From Chloroflexota bacterium (GTDB lineage Bacteria; Chloroflexota; Dehalococcoidia; Lucifugimonadales; UBA3495), in NCBI GenBank assembly GCA_028874075.1, contig JAPPLU010000015.1, positions 1-55,806 of the forward strand: 55,806 bases of DNA, given 5' to 3'. The translations under genes and the position numbers were made by a program. Below, piece after piece: positions 1-9,157 of this stretch. Position 1 is the first letter of the stretch. Each line of letters opens with the position of its first letter. The notes under the pieces are model-generated. The model had not been told where the DNA came from and did no database searches. It saw only the letters and a program-made list of their open reading frames with translations.

Positions 1-186
1 GGGGACATTTAATCACAATCTTTACCCAGTGTCAGATTAAATCCTAACTATTACACCTTAAGCTTGGGAAATCCAGATTGCGGGATAGCTTTAAGGTTCT
101 TGGGATTCGCTCAGAAAGGCAATCCTCTAAAGCGCGATTGCCCTGTGGTGAAGCACCCAGGTCAAGCACAAACCGCCCGCACGCGT

Positions 187-192
187 TATAAT
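187..192 (+). promoter_or_regulatory. Possible -10 box of the helicase gene
   Basis: TATAAT lies about 125 bases ahead of the helicase start. No convincing -35 box is seen 16-18 bases upstream. The rest of 1-315 shows no gene I can support. Confidence 0.35.
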
Positions 193-315
193 GGTTGCAA
201 CCGATGGAACAGCTCACCGACGTCTTCGCATTTACTGCACACCTGTTGCCTCTTTCTTGCGTCCCGCGTTGATTTTTCCGCTCTTCCTGTTCGTAACTAA
301 GGAGTATGCCCCTCT

Positions 316-1776
316 ATGCGTTTGCAATCCAGGTCGCCTCGTCCCCAGAAACCCGGCCGCAAGAAGAACAGCAGCCCAGACATTCCCCGTCCCCAGCATC
401 ACCAGGTAATTTGCGCCGACTGCCGGGCGTCCACTACTGTTCCCTTTCTCCCCGTCAAGGGCCGGCCGGTGTATTGCTCAGACTGCCTGTACCTCCGGCG
501 AAACAGCTTGGGCACCGCTCAAGAGCCTCCGGCCAAATCTGCCCTAAATGGTAAACCCACATCGCGGAAAGAGTCCGTCAGTGAAGTCCAGGCCAGCGTC
601 AGCAAAGAGTCCGTTTCGCCTGACTCCATTTTTCCCCGGATGATCCTCAATGAGGTCACCCGGACCGCCATTGCGGCCATGGGAATTTCGGAGCCTACCC
701 CGATTCAGGACCAGTGCATACCTCACCTGCTGGAAGGAAGAGACCTTATCGGCCAGGCGCGCACGGGCTCTGGCAAGACCCTGGCATTTGCCGTGCCGAT
801 GGTCGAGCAGTGCGAGTCCACCAGGCGCCAGCCCAAGGCCCTGGTCCTGGTTCCCACCCGCGAGCTGGCAATTCAGGTGGGCGGCGTTATAGAGGAGCTG
901 GCGCGGCCTCAGGGGCTGCACGTCACCCTGTTGTACGGCGGCCGTTCCGTGGGCAACGATTACAAGGCCTTGAAGCGGGGGGCGCAGATAATAGTCGGGA
1001 CTCCCGGCCGCACCCTGGATCATGTTCGGCAGGGCAGTTTGAAACTGAAGTCTGTGCGATTCCTGGTGCTGGACGAGGCGGACGAGATGCTGGACCGCGG
1101 ATTCGCCGCCGACGTTGACGCCATTCTGAGTCAGACACCTTCACAGCGGCAGACGGCGCTGTTCTCGGCCACCATGCCGGAGTGGGTATCGAAAACCTCG
1201 AGGAAACACCTTAAAGACCCGGTAAAGGTGGCCATTGACGCCGACCTGCAAACCCTGCCCTCAGTGGAGCACCTGATTTACTCCATCCAGAAAACCGACA
1301 AGATGGAAGCGTTGCAAACCCTGCTGGACCGTAGTGACGGCGCTCCGGTCCTGGTCTTTGGAAAGACCAGGCATGGGGTCAAGCGCCTGGCAAAACAGCT
1401 GGACGCTCTGGGCTATCCGGTAGGCGCCTTGCAGGGTGATCTCAGCCAGCCAGCTCGCGACCGCGTGATGAAGGATTTCCGCTCCGGAGCGGCGCAAATC
1501 CTGGTAGCCACCAACGTGGCCGCGCGGGGCCTGGACGTTGAGGGCATAGGACAGGTCATCAATTATGACCTGCCGGATTCGGAACAGTTGTTTACCCACC
1601 GGGTAGGCCGCACCGGCCGCATGGGCCGGGCCGGCGAGGCAATCACCTTCATCACTCCCGATGAAGACCGGAAGTGGAAGGAAATTGAGCGAGGCCTGGG
1701 CCGCAACTTTACGCGCAGGTCGTGGACACGAGAACGACGGCGAAAGCAACGGCTGGAAGAGGCCGAACCCTGCTAG
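316..1776 (+). CDS. DEAD-box ATP-dependent RNA helicase with N-terminal zinc ribbon
   Basis: A 486-residue RNA helicase expected to unwind RNA duplexes in the cytoplasm (rRNA maturation or mRNA turnover). The helicase core shows the Q-motif region near 135, motif I ARTGSGKT, Ia PTRELA, TPGR, DEAD in VLDEADEM, SAT in LFSATMP and motif VI HRVGRTGR, so all catalytic motifs are intact. Residues 1-60 are basic and carry Cys33-x2-Cys36 and Cys54-x2-Cys57, a CxxC-17-CxxC zinc ribbon placed before the helicase rather than after it. Residues 60-105 are a low-complexity linker. The ATG at 316 is chosen because it includes the zinc ribbon. The gene stands alone and ends in TAG. The family is certain; the specific RNA target is unknown. 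Confidence 0.93.
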   Translation: MRLQSRSPRPQKPGRKKNSSPDIPRPQHHQVICADCRASTTVPFLPVKGRPVYCSDCLYLRRNSLGTAQEPPAKSALNGKPTSRKESVSEVQASVSKESVSPDSIFPRMILNEVTRTAIAAMGISEPTPIQDQCIPHLLEGRDLIGQARTGSGKTLAFAVPMVEQCESTRRQPKALVLVPTRELAIQVGGVIEELARPQGLHVTLLYGGRSVGNDYKALKRGAQIIVGTPGRTLDHVRQGSLKLKSVRFLVLDEADEMLDRGFAADVDAILSQTPSQRQTALFSATMPEWVSKTSRKHLKDPVKVAIDADLQTLPSVEHLIYSIQKTDKMEALQTLLDRSDGAPVLVFGKTRHGVKRLAKQLDALGYPVGALQGDLSQPARDRVMKDFRSGAAQILVATNVAARGLDVEGIGQVINYDLPDSEQLFTHRVGRTGRMGRAGEAITFITPDEDRKWKEIERGLGRNFTRRSWTRERRRKQRLEEAEPC

Positions 1777-2105
1777 CCCCTGTACATCCGCGCCATCCCA
1801 GCGCCATGCCCGCTCCACCGCCCTGGTCGGCGTGTCCAGGCGTTCTGTTTCATCGTTCCCGCGAAGCAGGGAATCTCGACAACCCGGGTCAAGATCCCCG
1901 CAAACGCAAGAAGGGCACGGCGCATCTCACGACTCCCCCAAAGGGGCCTTGCAGGTCGCTGGCTGACTGGTGCTACCGCTTCCGCCCAAAGTTCAGAGGC
2001 TGGTTCGGGGCCTGGTATGGGAAACTTTCCACGCCTGTTCTTGGGAATTTCGCTGTTTTCATTCGTAACCGGAGGGCAATCCCTCCTTAATTCTCGCCGC
2101 CCGTT

Positions 2106-2257
2106 CTAGTACTACAGTCGCACATAGGCTGACCCGGAAGGTTCGACTTTGGTGAATGTGCCATTCCTCTGCAGCATAAGATGTTGCTCGTAGCTGTATA
2201 CTGCTCCACTTGAGGCTGACCGACGCCTCACGAATCCAACTGCGACTGTGGTACTAG
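2106..2257. repeat. 152-bp element bounded by 17-bp inverted repeats
   Basis: Bases 2106-2122 and 2241-2257 are inverted copies of each other with one mismatch; both outer ends read CTAGTAC. The 118-bp interior has no convincing ORF and contains the 8-mer GGCTGACC twice in direct orientation. Size and ends resemble a MITE or a long regulatory hairpin. No transposase is present and no target-site duplication is evident. The rest of 1777-2274 shows no gene I can support. Confidence 0.55.
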
Positions 2258-2274
2258 GGAGATGGTAAATGGCG

Positions 2275-2970
2275 CTATGGTCCGTCGATGGCTGCGCCGC
2301 CGCCGGTGGTATAGACATTCACCACATCTGCCCGCTGTATGACTACCTGCCGGGCCGCGATGCCGGCTTCAAGAGTCATCTCCCCCACCGGTCGAGAAGG
2401 AATCGTGGCAACCGGCCTCTCTGGGGCGCCGAGGTAGGCCATCACCCGAGCGATCTCCTCGGCGTGGGGTGGGTGGTAAATCGGCGTTCCGAGGTCGCGG
2501 ACTATCTGCGCCAGCCGCTCCACCAGCCTATCGGCGGTGAACAGCGTTGCCACGCCGTGTTCTATGCCCCAGGCCTGGACCGTGTTGTCGGGGCCTTCGG
2601 CCATGAATACCAGCACTGGGACGACATAGATGCGGTAGCGCAGCGCCCGCTTGACTTCCCCGCTCAAGGCCACAGCCTGGGTCGGGGCGTGACCCAATGG
2701 GCTGGGGGTCGTAGAACCGCCTGACTGGGGAACCACCACGAGCCTCTCGTCCTCTACCGCGTGGGGCTGGGTTACTACGTAAACGGAAAAATAAGTGTGG
2801 CCCTCCAGGGCCACCGGGAAGCCGGGCCGCTGCCCGAAGGCATCTTCCCTGGGGAAATAGATGGCCTGCCCAAGTTCTTGGCCCAACTCCAACTGGGCCA
2901 GAACCTGCCGATGAGCCGCGTGGTCGGGACCCTGCAGCAACTCGCTAATGTTTTCGGGATTGGTTTTCAC
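2275..2970 (-). CDS. Paralogue of the adjacent NERD-like protein, active site apparently lost
   Basis: A 231-residue protein of unknown function. Its middle and C-terminal half align by eye with the gene just upstream (3105-3848): both have a hydrophobic strand (VPVLVFMAE here, ISVLVFPDM there) and then ADRLVERLAxIxRxxG. Where the partner has the nuclease-like LQIKGG this protein reads YVVTQPH, so the basic catalytic residue appears lost. The GTG at 2970 is preferred because an AGGAG site lies 7 bases upstream; an ATG at 2985 overlaps that site. The last ~40 residues have no recognisable domain. It follows the partner after about 130 bases on the same strand, so the two may be co-transcribed. 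Confidence 0.7.
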   Translation of the reverse strand: MKTNPENISELLQGPDHAAHRQVLAQLELGQELGQAIYFPREDAFGQRPGFPVALEGHTYFSVYVVTQPHAVEDERLVVVPQSGGSTTPSPLGHAPTQAVALSGEVKRALRYRIYVVPVLVFMAEGPDNTVQAWGIEHGVATLFTADRLVERLAQIVRDLGTPIYHPPHAEEIARVMAYLGAPERPVATIPSRPVGEMTLEAGIAARQVVIQRADVVNVYTTGGGAAIDGP

Positions 2971-3104
2971 GGTTTGTCTCCTCATTACTCAGTGATCGTT
3001 TAATTTTGTTTGCCTGAAATCTGCTTTGGGGGAATTCGCGAGGCCGTTGCCTCCGTAATGGATGCCCCAATCGTACAATCCTACATTGGTTTAGCCTCCG
3101 TATT

Positions 3105-3848
3105 TCATGTGGTGTTCCCACAGTCCTGGACAAGGACCACACGGACGCGGCCCAGGTAGAGAATGAGCAGGTCCGGACCGGCGTAGTCAGTAATCCGTGT
3201 AGTGGGACAGTCACAGAAAGCTGGTTCATCAACGGCGTCGCGACCGACGCCTATGCCAGGCGGTACTCCGCCATAGCCGACCTGCCCGTCGGTGATGATG
3301 TCGACCTCCAACCGAATGTCGTCGGCATCAGGAGGCCGGAGCACCCCAACCTCCCTGGCAATCTCGGCCAGGCGTTCCACCAGTCGGTCCGCTCCCCAAA
3401 CCAGGTGGACGTTGCTGCTCTGGACCTTACTGATAATGGCATCGTCAGGGTTCATGTCCGGGAAGACCAGGACGGAGATGAAGAAGGTGGACTGGTCGAG
3501 GGCTTGGGCCACCTCCTTCAACAGGCTCATGGTGGCGTCGGCAGTGATGGCCAGGGGACAGCCGGTGACTTCTTCGTAGTCGCCACGGCGGCCTTTCTGG
3601 CGCCGCCAGATCCCACCCTCCAACACATGATGCCCTCCTTTGATCTGGAGGCCGAACCGGCCGATGTTCTCCAGCCAAATCGCAAAGTCCAGTTGGAGGG
3701 CTGGGCGATTTCTCCGGCTGCGCTGCCATTCGTAGTATGCGAAACCGGGCGCGCCGCTATGGGCCAGGGCCTGAAACACTCGCCGTTCCGCCAGCCGGTA
3801 GGGGACTCTCAATCGATGTTGGTGAAATAACTCGGGATACATTTGCAA
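3105..3848 (-). CDS. NERD-like (nuclease-related) domain protein
   Basis: A 247-residue protein whose first half resembles the NERD/PD-(D/E)xK fold: an early Glu in AERRVFQAL, Asp54 in LQLDFAIW, then LQIKGG, giving a D...QxK arrangement as in nucleases that use Gln for the second acidic residue. A strand (ISVLVFP) and helix (ADRLVERLAEI) follow. The last ~60 residues are unlike known NERD proteins and contain two nearby cysteines (CDC). A GGAG lies 9 bases before a TTG at 3848; an ATG at 3842 is an alternative start. The gene lies in the island with the AlpA regulator and the dead integrase, so a role in DNA processing or defence is plausible. The fold call is by eye. Confidence 0.65.
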   Translation of the reverse strand: MQMYPELFHQHRLRVPYRLAERRVFQALAHSGAPGFAYYEWQRSRRNRPALQLDFAIWLENIGRFGLQIKGGHHVLEGGIWRRQKGRRGDYEEVTGCPLAITADATMSLLKEVAQALDQSTFFISVLVFPDMNPDDAIISKVQSSNVHLVWGADRLVERLAEIAREVGVLRPPDADDIRLEVDIITDGQVGYGGVPPGIGVGRDAVDEPAFCDCPTTRITDYAGPDLLILYLGRVRVVLVQDCGNTT

Positions 3849-4920
3849 GGGTTATCGCTCCTTGGGTTGTCTTGGCGAGAAAAACGGGCTGGCACGAGAA
3901 GCCATGGGGTTGCGCTACGGCGGCCCGGTCCCGTTGACTGCAGAATTGGAAGTCGGTGTGCCGCGTGCCTGAATCCCCTGGGACCGGAAGGCCCAGGAAA
4001 ACGACCGTCTTTACGCACAGGGTTTTCACCGGCCAAGTCAGCACGGCGGGCGGCGCCGTGCATGGAAGGTCTCGATACCGAGTACGTCTCCCTTCTCCCT
4101 GTTTGCTGCGCGGCCGATGGCAGAGTTCAGTCCTTGGCGCATCGCAGTCCCTGAAGGTCCTGCTGTCAGAGGGCATTGGAAGACCCAGACTCCACCGGAG
4201 TTTCCCCAAGACACAGTGGTTTAGGCGGGCCGAGGGGCGCGGCAGGGGAAGCCGCGCCTGACGGCTGTTACCCCAGGCATAAGTGTGGTACCAGCGGGAA
4301 CGCTGCGGCCGCATAAGGCCAGTAGGAGGGGATCCGGTTGCGACGGGGAAAAGGGTAACGGGTATAAACAATGGTTGGCGCCACGTAACAACAGGGAAAC
4401 ACAGAAATGGGCCGGGCAACCCTATCCCCTTTCGTTGCAACGTGGGGTAGACGGAGGTTTTTCCTGCTCCACTCCCCCACGAAGGGGACAGGACGTAAGG
4501 GAAATGTCTACCGATTTACCAGTATTTCTACCTGACAGAGGGACAACTGGCTCCAGTCAGTACCGATATATTCCCTGAAGGTTCTCGGTTCCTGCCATCC
4601 GGCAGTTAGTGGGTGCACGGGCATAGATATCGGTTTGCAAGGGGCAGCCGTATCTTCATTTTCTTCTGAAATGACCGGCGGTAAAGGCGCCGATGTTTTT
4701 GGGGTCCCCCGCTTCCCCGGGTGGACCCTGCTTTCGTCTTGGTCCTGGCCTCCAAGGGCCTCAATAGTGCTGATGCCGTTTTCGTAATTCCCAGGAATTA
4801 CGAAAGGTCAGTTCTGGAACAGTTAGCTATAACTAACTGCAGGTTGCCATGTATCTTTGGCTCAAAGACCTCCGGCGTTTCATCTTGCATTCTCGGTCCG
4901 GCTGCCCCCGACGTCTCACA
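3849..4920. other. 1.07-kb gene-poor stretch of the island
   Basis: No ORF here has protein-like composition, a credible ribosome site or a recognisable motif. A GC-rich hairpin with 8-bp arms (GGCGCGGC/GCCGCGCC) lies at 4236-4258, and the palindrome cluster at 4780-4839 is near the right end. It may be decayed island DNA. Confidence 0.5.
4780..4839. repeat. Cluster of three adjacent palindromes
   Basis: Three inverted repeats lie within 60 bp: 12-bp perfect arms at 4780-4791/4794-4805 (TTTCGTAATTCC, 2-base centre), the short palindrome GTTCTGGAAC at 4811-4820, and 7-bp arms CAGTTAG/CTAACTG at 4820-4826/4833-4839. They sit about 80 bases beyond the 3' end of the AlpA-type gene. Candidates are recombination-directionality sites, operators or a decayed attachment region. 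Confidence 0.5.
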
Positions 4921-5124
4921 CTAAGTCCAATTTTCCGCTGTCGCCACCGGACGGGAGTCCATCCATTCGACGACCTCGGAGAGATGCCACCGTGATCCAC
5001 GCTTGCCTATCCGGATGGCCGGGGGAAACTCCCCGGTCTTGACTATCCGGTGCAGCGTGGTCCTCGAGACTCCGATCATCTGACAAACTTCCGTTGCTCT
5101 TAGCAGTCTATCGTTTTCCTTCAC
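4921..5124 (-). CDS. AlpA/excisionase-type helix-turn-helix protein
   Basis: A 67-residue protein of the AlpA/MerR-like excisionase family. After a short N-terminus it reads LLRATEVCQMIGVSRTTLHR, a winged-helix recognition segment, then a wing (FPPAIRIGKRGSRWHL) and the terminal helix SEVVEWMDSR. Such proteins control excision or transcription of integrated elements, normally beside a P4-type integrase, as here. The start is GTG at 5124 because GGAGG lies 6 bases upstream; longer readings lack a ribosome site. The protein looks intact although the neighbouring integrase is broken, so it may survive as a plain regulator. Confidence 0.85.
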   Translation of the reverse strand: MKENDRLLRATEVCQMIGVSRTTLHRIVKTGEFPPAIRIGKRGSRWHLSEVVEWMDSRPVATAENWT

Positions 5125-5679
5125 TGGCAACCTCCGCGACGCTCCTGTCTTGTTGCGGAGCAGGGGGAAGCCTGCTCCAAATGCAGGGTACAATAAGTCT
5201 CCTGAAACAACCTTTTACCCTTTTGCACGGTAAGAATCTGCCTGGAGCAACCGCCTGGGCGACCGCAATTTTAGGCTGAAGCTGCCAGCAACGGTTTGGC
5301 CGGCGCGTGGGGGACAGGAAGCAGAGACATTGCGGCCATTGAGGTCGGTGAGGGACCGAGTTAGGGCGAGGAAAAGGTCTTAAGCGGCGCCAACTGCCGG
5401 TCAGCCGAACTTTTCGACCTCCAAGAGAGAAGGCCGTGAATACCCCAGTTGCCCAGGCGAGCAATGCACGGCTCGATTCCAAGAACTGATTATCTGCCTA
5501 AATTTGGACGCGGTAGGTCAAATTGAGGCAGTCCTGGGTATCGGGCGCCACCCGTAATTCCACCACTGTCGGCTTCGAAAGGACTACTTTGCAACCAATC
5601 CGGCACCCCTATGGCAAAGGGAAATTGGCCGCCACTGAAACCGGTGGGCGGGGATGCTATTTCCCAGGTCAGCGTATTG

Positions 5680-6904
5680 CTACTGAAGGTCAGGACCCGA
5701 CTCGCCGTTGGCGGCAAGGTACTCCGCCCAGTCTTCCATCAGCTTTCTGCGGCGTTCAAAGTAAGGCGTTCAAAGTAATCGGTACGCCGGAAGGCCAGTT
5801 CCGCCTCCGAACCCATTACGTGGGCCAGCGCGAACTTCGCAATCTCCCGGGGAACGTCCGTGCATTCGGCGGCCCAGTCCCGGAAACTGGACCTCAGGCC
5901 GTGGGGAGTTGTACCTATCCGGTTGTCCCGCGTTAGTTTGGAGATGGTGCTGTCCGACATGGGCTTCTCGTGCTCTGAAGGGAAGATCAGCCCGCTGCCG
6001 TCACTGGATTCCTTGGCGCGGTGCAGCACGTCCAGGGAAGCCTGACTCGGTGGAACCTTGTGCTCCAGGCTGTTCTTCATCCGGGACGCGGGCACCGTCC
6101 ACCTCCGGGATTCCAGTTTCACCTCGCTCCACGTCGCCAGCCTTGTTTCGCCACTTCTGGTGGCGGTGTAGGCCAAGTATTCGAAGGCCAGCTTGGTGGT
6201 TGGGTGCCCGTCGGTGTCACGAGCCCTTTTGATCGCAGTCCCTACTTCCACATGGGGAAGAGCCCGGAAGTGCTTCACCCGTTGAGCCTGTTTGGGCAAA
6301 GACTTGAGAATCGCCTTGGAGGCCGGGTTATCTGACCTGTAGTTCTGGCCAATCACCCATTCCATGATCACGCTAGTATTTTCCCTCACCTGCCGGCCCG
6401 TTTCGGGTTTCTCCACCCATATGGGCGACAGGATGGCAATGATGTCTGCGGTGGTGATCAAGGTCACCAGCTTTTCTCCCAGGGTGGGAATGGCGTAGGT
6501 GTCCATTCTGGCCCGCCACCGTTTCGGGGTTTTGAACTCTTCCAGCTTGTGGAGCGTTCGGCAATGACCGTATCGACGGCTTCGGCGAAGGTGGGAACGG
6601 CATCAGGAGGAGTCCAGGGGGCATTTCCTTCGGCGACTGCCTGCCGGTTCTGCAGCACCAGTTCTCGTGCCCTTGCCAGGGTGATGACGGGGTACGACCC
6701 CAAGCCGATGTTGAAGGGCTTGCCATTGATCAGTAGCCTCTGGGACCAGGACTTGGCCATCCGACCCCGCCACCCCGGTTTTACCAGCAAGGACTACCCG
6801 TGGCCCACTGGACCGTCCGAGTATCGCCCCGGTTCCTTGACGCTTTTCACAAAGATAGCCGACAACGGTCGCGGTCTTTCCTGGATTCTCTTACCCCGTT
6901 CCAT
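5680..6904 (-). pseudogene. P4-type tyrosine recombinase (integrase), broken at three places
   Basis: Read through its lesions this is a full P4-type integrase: an arm-binding domain (KSVKEPGRYSDG ... SWSQRLLINGKP, IGLGSYP), a core-binding domain, and the tyrosine recombinase domain with Arg in TATRSGE, the HGLRSSFRDWAAE box and ALAH. Lesion 1: an in-frame TAG at 6794-6796 about 36 codons in, where the family usually has Leu. Lesion 2: a single-base indel near 6525-6534 in a GGGGTTTT run, shifting frame before MDTYAIP. Lesion 3: a 14-bp tandem duplication at 5751-5778 that shifts frame after RTDYFER. Without it the reading continues RRRKLMEDWAEYLAANGE to a TAG at 5680-5682. The ATG at 6904 begins MERGKR. 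The 555 bases between this and the AlpA gene hold nothing else I can support. Confidence 0.9.
5751..5778. repeat. 14-bp tandem duplication inside the integrase
   Basis: GGCGTTCAAAGTAA occurs twice in direct succession (5751-5764, 5765-5778). Removing one copy restores the canonical integrase C-terminus, so this is a recent slippage-type mutation. Confidence 0.9.
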
Positions 6905-6940
6905 TTGTGTATTATCACCTGTGTTATTACTTTAATAGCG

Positions 6941-6954
6941 ATTCCATATGGAAT
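6941..6954. promoter_or_regulatory. Perfect palindrome upstream of the integrase
   Basis: ATTCCATATGGAAT is a 14-bp perfect palindrome about 37 bases upstream of the integrase start, in an AT-rich patch unlike the surroundings. It could be an operator for the integrase promoter. Otherwise 6905-7230 shows no supported gene. Confidence 0.4.
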
Positions 6955-7230
6955 GAGATGAAACTTCAAGACCACTAAATCAGGGGTTTTATATTTGGCA
7001 CTGGGGCAAAAGGAGGCTTATGCCACTGTTTGAAACACCATGTCGGAACCCATCTCCCGCTCCAACCTCCTTTCGCAGCCACCAGGCCCGACCCAAATTT
7101 GCCTCCGTTAGGGTTTCGGCGTTATCTTTGACCGGGTTAGTTGTAGAGCTTGGCCCTGTCAGGCAACCGCCCCTTTCTGGCCGCGAGTTTCTTACGTCAA
7201 TTCCAGGGTCTGGACCAGGCGGCCACAGTC

Positions 7231-8277
7231 TCAACGTTTGATGCGGCCGGTGTTGGAGGGCAGGGTTTCCCTGAACAGTTCGGTGCAGGCTGTCCAGGAG
7301 AAACTCTCCGCATACCGCCTGACCTGTTGGCGGTCGCAGCCCAGGGCCCGCTTAACCGCCTCCCGCAGATCCTCGTCCATCGCCCCTGAGACTCCCTCGG
7401 AAATTACGTCCTTGGGGCCCATTACGGGATAGGCGGCCACTGGAGTTCCCGAGGCCATGCTCTCAGTAATCACGTTGCCGAAAGTGTCGGTGCGACTGGG
7501 GAACACCGTAACGTCGGCAGAAGCAAAGTACTGGGCCAACTCAACGCCTCGCTTGAAGCCTACGAAGCTGATCCTGCCCGCGTATCGCTTTTCCAGTTCC
7601 TTGCGCTGGGGGCCATCGCCTACCACGGTGCAGCGATATTCGGGTAGTTCTGCCAGACGACAGAAGTCCTCAATGCTCTTCTCCTTGCTCACCCGTCCCA
7701 CGTATACCAGGAAAACCTCTCCGGGTTGCCGGGTTCCCAACAGCCCTTCCACCCCGCGGGAAGGATTGAACAGGGTGGTATCCACGCCGCGGCTCCAGAC
7801 CAGCACGTTTCGGAAACCGGATCTGTCCAGGTCTTCCTTCACGCCTGCGGTGGGCACAAGGGTATAGTCGGCTCCTCCGTGGAACCATCGCATGTAGGCG
7901 GTAACCGGCCCGGGAGGCAAGCCGTAGATATCCCTTACGTACTCGGGAAAGCGGGTGTGATAGCTGGAACTGAAACGGAAACCGCGCCGCCGGCACCAGA
8001 ACCGGGCGATGGTTCCCAGAGGCCCCTCGGTGGCGATGTGAACATGATCGGGGTTAAGCTGGGAGAGAGTGCGGTAGGCCTTGAAGGGAGAAATGGTAAG
8101 TCGGATTTCCTCGTAGCGGGGCATCTTCATCGTTCGGAAAAGGGACGGTTCAACCACGGACACATCCAGCCCGTCCTCTATTAACAGGTCCACTACCTTG
8201 GACATGGTGGTGACTACACCGTTTACCTGCGGTAGCCAGGCATCGGTTACCAGCGCCAGGTGAGGCCGGCTAGCCAC
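7231..8277 (-). CDS. GT4-family glycosyltransferase
   Basis: A 348-residue GT-B retaining glycosyltransferase, family 4, resembling GDP-mannose- or UDP-sugar-dependent enzymes that glycosylate membrane lipids. The N-terminal domain opens LALVTDAWLPQVNGVV, the typical acceptor-site start. The C-terminal domain has LVYVGRVSKEKSIED, the nucleotide-sugar motif, and VITESMASGTPVAAYPVMGPKD, which carries the EX7E-type signature. The GTG at 8277 has GAGGTGG 7 bases upstream and overlaps the end of the phosphoesterase gene by 8 bases, so the two are translationally coupled. With an LpxH-like phosphatase beside it, envelope glycolipid synthesis is the likely role. Donor and acceptor cannot be read from sequence. 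Confidence 0.88.
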   Translation of the reverse strand: MASRPHLALVTDAWLPQVNGVVTTMSKVVDLLIEDGLDVSVVEPSLFRTMKMPRYEEIRLTISPFKAYRTLSQLNPDHVHIATEGPLGTIARFWCRRRGFRFSSSYHTRFPEYVRDIYGLPPGPVTAYMRWFHGGADYTLVPTAGVKEDLDRSGFRNVLVWSRGVDTTLFNPSRGVEGLLGTRQPGEVFLVYVGRVSKEKSIEDFCRLAELPEYRCTVVGDGPQRKELEKRYAGRISFVGFKRGVELAQYFASADVTVFPSRTDTFGNVITESMASGTPVAAYPVMGPKDVISEGVSGAMDEDLREAVKRALGCDRQQVRRYAESFSWTACTELFRETLPSNTGRIKR

Positions 8278-9031
8278 CGGTCCGCCACCTCAGGAGCTCC
8301 CAGGTGCCGTCGTGGTGTTCCACCAGGGCGCTGCAGTTTTCCACCCAGTCTCCGCAGTTCATGTACCTGGTATCCCCGATGTCCTTTATATCCGGCGTGT
8401 GAATGTGTCCGCAAATAACCCCGTCGTACCGGTTTACCCGGGCATGTTCGGAAAGGAGCCCTTCAAATTTGAGCATATATCCCATAGCTGCCTTGGTATG
8501 ACGCTTAGCAAACCCTGCGAAGCTCTGGTGGGGAATGTTGAAGAAAGACAGCGCCCGGTTTACATTACTATCCAGCGAGAGCAGGGCGTCATACATACGG
8601 GTGCCCAGGAACATGAGGCGACGACCCTTTCTGCTGCGCATCAGGTCATCAAACAGGTCTCCGTGGATCACCAGGTAGCGCTTGCCGTCGATGCCATAGT
8701 AATCAGTCTCGTTGGAAAGAGCGATATTACCCAGGCTGAACCCGAAATCCGCCCAGCCCCGGAACATTTCGTCGTGGTTGCCCACAATGTAATGTACCTT
8801 GGTCCCGTTGTTGGATTTGGCCAGCAGGTTCTGGATTACCAGGGTGTGCATCCTGGGCCAGTAGACCTTGCGGTGCATGCGCCACCCGTCAACAATGTCT
8901 CCTACCAGGTATAGTTGGTCGCTGTGGTGACTCTCCAGGAAATTGGCCAGATGATCGGCCTGCGCCCCCTTAAAACCCAGGTGTGTGTCGCTGATAAACA
9001 CGGCCCGGTAGTCCTGCACTACTTCCTTCAA
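8270..9031 (-). CDS. LpxH-like metallophosphoesterase (UDP-2,3-diacylglucosamine diphosphatase family)
   Basis: A 253-residue calcineurin-like phosphoesterase. All metal motifs are present: ISDTHLG, VGDIVDG, GNHDE, VIHGD and CGHIHTP. LpxH cleaves UDP-2,3-diacylglucosamine in lipid A synthesis. This longer branch, also found in bacteria without lipid A, often accompanies glycosyltransferases, as here. TTG at 9031 is preferred because AGGGAG lies 6 bases upstream and the protein then begins just before the conserved strand; a GTG at 9067 has no ribosome site. It is the first gene of a two-gene operon. The substrate is inferred only from family. Confidence 0.85.
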   Translation of the reverse strand: MKEVVQDYRAVFISDTHLGFKGAQADHLANFLESHHSDQLYLVGDIVDGWRMHRKVYWPRMHTLVIQNLLAKSNNGTKVHYIVGNHDEMFRGWADFGFSLGNIALSNETDYYGIDGKRYLVIHGDLFDDLMRSRKGRRLMFLGTRMYDALLSLDSNVNRALSFFNIPHQSFAGFAKRHTKAAMGYMLKFEGLLSEHARVNRYDGVICGHIHTPDIKDIGDTRYMNCGDWVENCSALVEHHDGTWELLRWRTGG

Positions 9032-9151
9032 TGGGTTCTCCCTCAAATTTGTAAGGCAACTGGACACACAGGTACATACATCTTCTCCAGCGCAATTGCC
9101 ATTTAATGGTCGTATAAATCTGGGTTAAACCTTGAACCTGCTATGTTTTGT

Positions 9152-9157
9152 ATTATA
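9152..9157 (-). promoter_or_regulatory. -10 box for the phosphoesterase-glycosyltransferase operon
   Basis: On the minus strand TATAAT lies about 120 bases upstream of the TTG start, with no strong -35. The gap 9032-9414 otherwise holds a small hairpin (9394-9399/9408-9413) next to the stop of the following gene, a possible weak terminator. Confidence 0.4.

Noticed and set aside
3757..4440. 227-residue minus-strand ORF in the gene-poor stretch
   Set aside because: Arg/Pro/Cys-rich composition, no ribosome site, no motif, and it overlaps the start of the NERD-like gene.
7020..7241. Small plus-strand ORF after AAAGGAGG
   Set aside because: The site is only 3 bases from the ATG and the product is Pro/Ser-rich with no protein-like pattern.
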